NCBI GenBank assembly: GCA_050486405.1
Contig: JBJHDF010000008.1
Span: 69,449 to 133,448, forward strand
DNA: 64,000 bases
Origin: JBJHDF01 sp050486405
GTDB lineage: Bacteria; Pseudomonadota; Gammaproteobacteria; Pseudomonadales; Cellvibrionaceae
Reading direction: 5' to 3'
Within the stretch, counting starts at the first letter, position 1. Each line of letters opens with the position of its first letter. A program made the translations under genes and the position numbers. This document shows, piece after piece, positions 59,404 through 64,000 of this stretch. The notes below the pieces were generated by a model. That model was not told the DNA's origin, ran no database searches, and worked only from the letters and a program-made list of their open reading frames with translations.

Positions 59404-60391
59404 GACGCGGCCTCAAGGTCGCGTACAAACAGGGTGTAGCGACGGAACACCCGGGTGTGTTCGGCGCGCAATCGGGCGGAGACATTGTCGTCCTGCATCA
59501 GCGCGTGAATCACCTGCGCATAACCGGTCTGGCGCGCCGCCCAATTGGCGCGCTCCACCAACAGTTTGCCCAGCCCCAGGCGTCGCAGTTGCGGTTGTAC
59601 CGCCAGGGTTTTCAGTACCAGGCGCGGTCCGCTGTCGGCATCGGCCGGCGGCGCCGGGTAGGCAAACACAAAACCCGCCAGCTCCGATTTTTTCCGTCGA
59701 GGCTCCGCTCGGCCAGGGCGCTGGCGCGGGGATCGTAGCGCCCTGCAAACGGGCTGTAGAGCGCCACAAATTCCTTTTGCGTCAGCGGCTGGTAGAGAAA
59801 ATTGTCGGAGAAACTTTGCAGGCTCAAGGCGTGAATCGCCTGTAGCTCTTCGACGAAACGTGAGTCGTCGATGGGTCGAATGCGAATGCCCCGCTCCTCC
59901 AATACCTGCAACCGGGCATTCATCGCCGCCTCATCCACCGACTCCGGCGACGCCAGCGACGAGTGGTATCCGGCCAGGGGTACAAACCCGGCCGCGCGCC
60001 AATCGTCCACCCACCGCGCCGGCTGTTGCGGTTCCAGCGGAAACGACGGCTCGCCGTCGGACCAGGTCACCCAGCGGTGACTGTGCCAGGTGCTGCCGTC
60101 CATGGGGCCGATGACTCTGCACCGCCCCTGGTGTCGCAGCCTGTCACAGGCCGCGAGCAGCAGCGCTTCACCCGCGTCGGCCGTCTCCGCTGCATACTGA
60201 CCGATAACGCCAATTTTTTCGCCGTCCAGCTCCGGCACCTGCTGCCACCAGAAACCACAGCGGGCCAATACTTCGTCGCCATCAACGCACACCAGTTGCT
60301 CTTCGGCTGCCGGAAGCTCGGGCAGCGGCCCAGTTTTCCAATGCCATTGCTGGTCCTCGCTGTGGTTGAATTGAATCACTGTCAGTGTCAC
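59400..60391 (-). pseudogene. GNAT acetyltransferase broken by a one-base frameshift (or recoded)
   Basis: Two frames together make one protein. The upstream part (GTG 60391 to ~59695) carries the N-terminal domain; the downstream part (to 59400) carries the acetyl-CoA site LAVQPQLRRLGLGKLL and the end IHALMQDDNVSARLRAEHTR, RRYTLF. They meet at a run of six A (59693-59688, minus strand) within A-AAA-AAT; one more A or a -1 slip restores GKKSELAGFVFAYP. It could be a true mutation, a sequencing error in the run, or programmed frameshifting. The stop overlaps the acyl-ligase start. Confidence 0.75.
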
Positions 60392-60428
60392 TTGAAGTTC
60401 CTGTCACAAAGCTTTTACATAATGGGGT

Positions 60429-61769
60429 TTATCCCACCCAGGGCGCACCCGCCCACATCAACAGCGCCGCCACCAGAGCCGGCAGGCTGCCGGCGATTAA
60501 TTGACGGCGCCAGCGGGGGGCGTCTGTGGGGCAATCGGCCATCTGCGGTTGCCACTGCTGAAAAACCCAGGCACTGACGGCTACCACCGGAAAGCTCAGC
60601 AGCAGGTACACCAGCGCGGACGGAAAGTCGGCACCGAGCAAGGTTACCGGTACCACCACTATGGCCCAACCCTGGAGGCTGGCCACCAGCCAGATGCGCC
60701 CGGGATGCAGTTCCGGGCGATTGAAATGGATGCGGGCCAGGCCGATGATGGCAAGCTGCCCGGCCAGAGTGCCCACATAGGCCACGTAAAAATTGATCTC
60801 CGGCACCGCCAACTGCCCCAGCAGGCAGATAAGCGCCGGAGCCGTGGTGGCCCCCACGGCGCGCACATCGTGGCTGATACGCTGGCCGCCCAGACGCGCC
60901 AGCCCGGTGTAGCTGAGAAACACCAGCAGCGCCGGCAACAACCAGAGCCAGCCGCCCACGGCCCAGGCAAAGTAACCCACCAGCACGCTGGCAAAAAGAC
61001 TTGAATGGTTAAGGGTGGTGTGCCGCCGCCAGACAAAGGCCACGGCCAACAGCGTCATGCTCACGATAAGCACTTCAACCAGATCCGCCGCCGGCGCATC
61101 GCGATAGGCCATCAGCAGCGCCCAGGTGCCCAGGGGAATAAACAGGTTGTCGAGTCCGCGCCAGGCCACCGCCTCCAGCATCATCACCAGCAGGCCGATC
61201 ACGCTGGCCAGCAGCAGGGTTTCCAGCCGGCCCATATCGGTAAACAGCAACAGCGCCACATGGCTGGCCATAAAGGCCACGGTAAAAAACGCCACCGATC
61301 CTTCGGCGCTTTTTTCGCCTTCCTCGGCCTGATAGCGGTGCAGGCCGTAACGCAATCCCACCAGCGCTGCCACCGCATCGGCCAGGGTCAACACCAGCAG
61401 GGGGATCACATAAAACAGGGGCTCGTTGTGGCTAAGGAGAAACAGAATCACCACAGACAGAGGAAAATACAACTCACCGGCAGAGCGCCGCGCCACGCCG
61501 TGCAGCACCCCGGCAATACCGCCCTCGCCCGCCGGCAGCAGACGCAACACCAACAGCGCCGCTGCCGCCACGGCGGCCATGGCCAGCACCGGCCAGGGCG
61601 TGTCGAACAGCCAGGGCAGCCCCAGGCAAATCAGTCCGGTGCCCACGTGCATGCCCTTGCGCAACCACTCCGGGTGAATCACCCAGCGCCGCCGCGCCAG
61701 CCACAGGGTCAGCCCCAAGGCGCCGATCAGCGCCAGAGGCAGGGGAAGTAAGAGCCAGTCGCTGCTCAC
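60429..61769 (-). CDS. Phytol/dolichol-kinase-like integral membrane protein, 446 aa
   Basis: About 11-13 hydrophobic spans. The N-terminal half has RKGMHVGTGLICLGLPWLF and LTLADAVAALVGLRYGLHRY followed by GEKSAEGSVAFF, the pattern of CTP-dependent phytol/dolichol kinases and phosphatidate cytidylyltransferases. The C-terminal half (SSLFASVLVGYFAWAVGGWL; then SHDVRAVGATTAPALICLL) loosely resembles DUF92/VTE6-type proteins. GTG 61769 overlaps the DUF3419 stop. Likely modifies a lipid or isoprenoid alcohol in the inner membrane. Confidence 0.7.
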   Translation of the reverse strand: MSSDWLLLPLPLALIGALGLTLWLARRRWVIHPEWLRKGMHVGTGLICLGLPWLFDTPWPVLAMAAVAAAALLVLRLLPAGEGGIAGVLHGVARRSAGELYFPLSVVILFLLSHNEPLFYVIPLLVLTLADAVAALVGLRYGLHRYQAEEGEKSAEGSVAFFTVAFMASHVALLLFTDMGRLETLLLASVIGLLVMMLEAVAWRGLDNLFIPLGTWALLMAYRDAPAADLVEVLIVSMTLLAVAFVWRRHTTLNHSSLFASVLVGYFAWAVGGWLWLLPALLVFLSYTGLARLGGQRISHDVRAVGATTAPALICLLGQLAVPEINFYVAYVGTLAGQLAIIGLARIHFNRPELHPGRIWLVASLQGWAIVVVPVTLLGADFPSALVYLLLSFPVVAVSAWVFQQWQPQMADCPTDAPRWRRQLIAGSLPALVAALLMWAGAPWVG

Positions 61770-62887
61770 AAGCGCCGCTCCACCACCAACCGACCGTAGA
61801 AAAACGCCTTGTCCCCGGCGAAGAGTTCCGCAGCACGCTCGGTTTCCGGCTCCAGCAGTGAGGCCAGGTGGTCCGGCCGGCTGCGGGGGGCAAAGAGGTT
61901 CCAGTAGACGAGACGGCCACCGGGGTTGAGGGTTTTGGCCAGCTCTTGCAGCAACTGACTTGCCACTTCTTCACTCATGTATTCGAAAATATTGCTCAGG
62001 TTGAAACCGTCCACGCCGTCCAACTCGTCGGCCACGGCTTCCACCGAGGCGGTGCGCCATTCCAGGCGGTCCAGCCGCTGACGGATACTGTCGAAGTGTT
62101 CTTCACGCAACGCCAGAGGCAGGTGTTCGCCGTGATGACCGGTGAGAATCCAGTGCAGGTAGGGATTGTGTGAGGGATCGAGTTCAGTGAGAGCGTACTC
62201 GGTGCGCGCCAGCACATGATCGGCCACCCTGCCCTGCACATGACGGAAAAACGCCGGGTCACGACCCAGAGCGCCCATCACCTTCCGCGAAAAAAACAAC
62301 CGGAACAGCAGACGCCAGCGCCAGGTGTTCCAGCACCGGTCGTAGAAGTCGCGCCTCGCTTCAGGGCTGCGCGGTTCCAGCAGTGACAGGACAGTGCGGC
62401 GCCTGTGCACCAGGGGCAGTACCCGGCGACGAAAAAGATCGAAGTAGCGCTCAAAACGTCCGCTGGCACCGATGCCCGGGGCAATCAGCTCCGGGTGTTC
62501 ATCCCACCAGCGGCGGCTGTCGTCCTGCAATTCGGCGCGGCAACGCTGGTACAGCGCGGCACGTCTGTCGCTGGGGCGTGAACCCATCAGTTCCAGCAGT
62601 TCACTGTAATCCAGCGTTCGATAGGCTGCCACTCGCAGCGCCAGGCAGTGCAGTTGTACCGGATTGAGGTCAACCGCAATGACCCGGGCCGGGTCCAGGG
62701 TCAGCAGCGCGAGGCTGTTGTCGCCGGCCGAGGCCACGGAGACAAAGTTGCGCCCCGGCGGACCGTCGTGGGCGGCCACTAATAAATCCGCGTCTTCCCA
62801 GCACTGGGCGTAACGGATACTGTCAAAAGCTGCGTGGGCTTCCACTTCGCTGTGTTTTTTGGCGGTTGGTGTCTCGTCAGGGTTCAT
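61766..62887 (-). CDS. DUF3419/BtaA-like S-adenosylmethionine-dependent transferase, 373 aa
   Basis: ATG 62887 overlaps the previous stop by 11 nt. The SAM-binding strand-loop is FVSVASAGDNSLALLTLDPA with the acidic turn VIAVDLNPVQ, and YAQCWEDADLL at the start and FNLSNIFEYMSEEVASQLL later are typical of DUF3419/BtaA, the diacylglycerol 3-amino-3-carboxypropyl transferase of betaine-lipid synthesis. No BtaB methyltransferase is seen in the window, so the product may differ. Confidence 0.8.
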   Translation of the reverse strand: MNPDETPTAKKHSEVEAHAAFDSIRYAQCWEDADLLVAAHDGPPGRNFVSVASAGDNSLALLTLDPARVIAVDLNPVQLHCLALRVAAYRTLDYSELLELMGSRPSDRRAALYQRCRAELQDDSRRWWDEHPELIAPGIGASGRFERYFDLFRRRVLPLVHRRRTVLSLLEPRSPEARRDFYDRCWNTWRWRLLFRLFFSRKVMGALGRDPAFFRHVQGRVADHVLARTEYALTELDPSHNPYLHWILTGHHGEHLPLALREEHFDSIRQRLDRLEWRTASVEAVADELDGVDGFNLSNIFEYMSEEVASQLLQELAKTLNPGGRLVYWNLFAPRSRPDHLASLLEPETERAAELFAGDKAFFYGRLVVERRL

Positions 62888-64000
62888 CGCTGTCATCATC
62901 ATTGTTGGAGTTGTCCAGGCGACGAATAACACCGCTGGCGCCGTCGATTTCCAGGGTTTCGCCGTCGCGCAACAGGCGCGTTACGCCGGGCACCGCCACC
63001 ACCGACGGCAGACCGAGTTCGCGGGAGACGATGGCGGCGTGGGACAGCAGACTGCCGTGTTCCACCACCACACCGGCGGCGGCGGACAGTAAAAGTATCC
63101 AGCCCGGGTCCGTGCGTTCGGCCACCAGAATATCGCCGGGCTCCAGACTGACACCGCGCGGATCGGTGACCACCCGGGCCCGGCCGCGCACCACGCCGGA
63201 ACAGCAGCCGGTGCCCTTGAGGTCGCCTTCGGCGGAGAGGACAGGCTCAACTTCTTCGCTACGAAAATCGTGGCCGGTATTGACCGCGCCCCGGGTGACA
63301 AAACGGTTGGCCGGCGCCGGCCCTTGCTCCCAACCGGCGTACTCCGCCTGCCGCACCCGCACCAGGGCGCGCAGGTCCGTGGTGGTGGCGTAGCCCTGCA
63401 CAAAACCCAGCAGTTCCTGCAACTCCAGATAGAACACCTGATCGGGTTGATCCAGGCAATCAGCGGCGTACAGCCGCTTGCCCAGTTCGTGCACTATGCG
63501 CCGCACCCGGCCAAACAACCGGGTGCGTTCAAAACGCAGGTTCTCCCGCTCGCGCACCCGGGCCCGCGCCTGATTGAGTACGCGGCGAAACAGCCAGTGG
63601 CGCAACGGGCGCCCGCGCAGGGCCTGCGCCATGCGCGCTTCAGCGCGCTGCCGCACGGCGGCCGGGTCTTCGCCGGTACGGGAAGCGGACTGCGCACTGG
63701 TGGCAGCGCGCGCACCCAGGGCGCGATACAGCGGCAGCGGGTCTTCGTTCAGGGTGCGGCTTTCCAGTTTCAGTTCTTCCACGCAGCGATCGCCAAACTC
63801 CGCCAGATATGCCTGCACCTGCGCCAACAGTTGGTCGTGTTGACCCAGGGCCTGACGGATCTGTCGTTCGTCGCCGCTGCGCATCAGCGCCACCAGTTCC
63901 GGGTGCGCTGTCATCTGCTGCGCCAGCGCCGCCACCCGCCGGGCGGGTTCGGTACTGATAATGCCGGACTCGGCCACCAGCAAGGCATTGTGCAGGTCGC
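62877..64000 (-). CDS. PEP-utilising enzyme, C-terminal part (runs off right edge)
   Basis: The frame stays open to the window edge, so the N-terminus is missing. The C-terminal ~100 residues are the phosphohistidine swivelling domain: GDILVAERTDPGWILLLSAA, then VVEHGSLLSHAAIVSRELG with catalytic His and LPSVVAVPGVT. The preceding Arg-rich helical part is as in PEP-synthase/rifampin-phosphotransferase-like proteins. It probably transfers a phosphate from ATP or PEP to an unknown acceptor. First visible gene of the operon. Confidence 0.8.
   Translation of the reverse strand, partial: DLHNALLVAESGIISTEPARRVAALAQQMTAHPELVALMRSGDERQIRQALGQHDQLLAQVQAYLAEFGDRCVEELKLESRTLNEDPLPLYRALGARAATSAQSASRTGEDPAAVRQRAEARMAQALRGRPLRHWLFRRVLNQARARVRERENLRFERTRLFGRVRRIVHELGKRLYAADCLDQPDQVFYLELQELLGFVQGYATTTDLRALVRVRQAEYAGWEQGPAPANRFVTRGAVNTGHDFRSEEVEPVLSAEGDLKGTGCCSGVVRGRARVVTDPRGVSLEPGDILVAERTDPGWILLLSAAAGVVVEHGSLLSHAAIVSRELGLPSVVAVPGVTRLLRDGETLEIDGASGVIRRLDNSNNDDDSDEP

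Overview
The window holds most of an integrated temperate tailed phage (about 1 to 48.86 kb; its left end lies outside the window) and, to its right, a housekeeping segment of a gammaproteobacterial chromosome. The chromosomal order, read leftwards, is thrS-infC-rpmI-rplT-pheS-pheT-ihfA-merR-tRNA-Pro, which is the order known from Pseudomonas-type gammaproteobacteria. The genus cannot be fixed from the sequence. The prophage sits against the 3' end of tRNA-Pro(GGG), with its tyrosine integrase gene pointing at the tRNA.

Phage layout. Positions 1-23.7 kb, minus strand, are the late genes. In transcription order these are a lysis cassette (coiled-coil membrane protein, GH108 endolysin, holin-like protein, Rz/Rz1-like spanins), the terminase subunits, a P22-type portal, a scaffold, an N4 gp56/DUF4043-like coat protein, head-tail adaptors, a long Ala/Ser/Thr-rich fibre ending in a propeller-like domain, further tail proteins, a lipoprotein, several internal virion proteins, and the first ~895 codons of a giant virion protein that runs off the window. 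The lack of tail-tube and tape-measure genes, the portal and coat types and the giant protein suggest a podovirus resembling Bcep22-like phages. Between the early and late genes (23.76-24.08 kb) lies a promoter, a structured leader and a terminator, arranged like lambda pR'-tR'. A candidate Q-type antiterminator gene is just upstream.

Positions 24.1-30.3 kb, minus strand, are the first early operon: Cro-like protein, DUF1376 replication protein, DnaB helicase, NinB-like protein, HNH protein, RusA resolvase and small proteins. Nearly every gene is joined to the next by an ATGA/GTGA/TGATG overlap. The immunity region (30.3-31.7 kb) encodes a short CI-like repressor. The same operator (GTACC-N5-GGTAC) occurs at the leftward early promoter and again 1.35 kb away inside a second promoter that drives the plus-strand early operon (31.7-48.7 kb). 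That operon carries Bet recombinase, a YqaJ-type exonuclease, a DEDDh exonuclease, a cytosine-C5 methyltransferase, and accessory genes (J-domain, DUF5131, HNH, ASCH, DUF1643, MazG-like). It ends with the integrase.

Bacterial flank. Beyond thrS lies an EVE-domain gene and then a tight minus-strand operon that continues past the right edge: a PEP-utilising enzyme, DUF3419/BtaA-like aminocarboxypropyltransferase, an integral-membrane phytol-kinase-like protein, a GNAT gene broken by a one-base frameshift in an A run, and an AMP-binding acyl ligase. It looks like an uncharacterised lipid or small-molecule pathway. The most unusual structures are this operon, a 24-bp perfect inverted repeat enclosing a 38-codon gene (31.32-31.58 kb), fifteen 27-bp coding repeats that vary at only two codons (32.1-32.5 kb), and a mosaic of nested palindromes between infC and rpmI.
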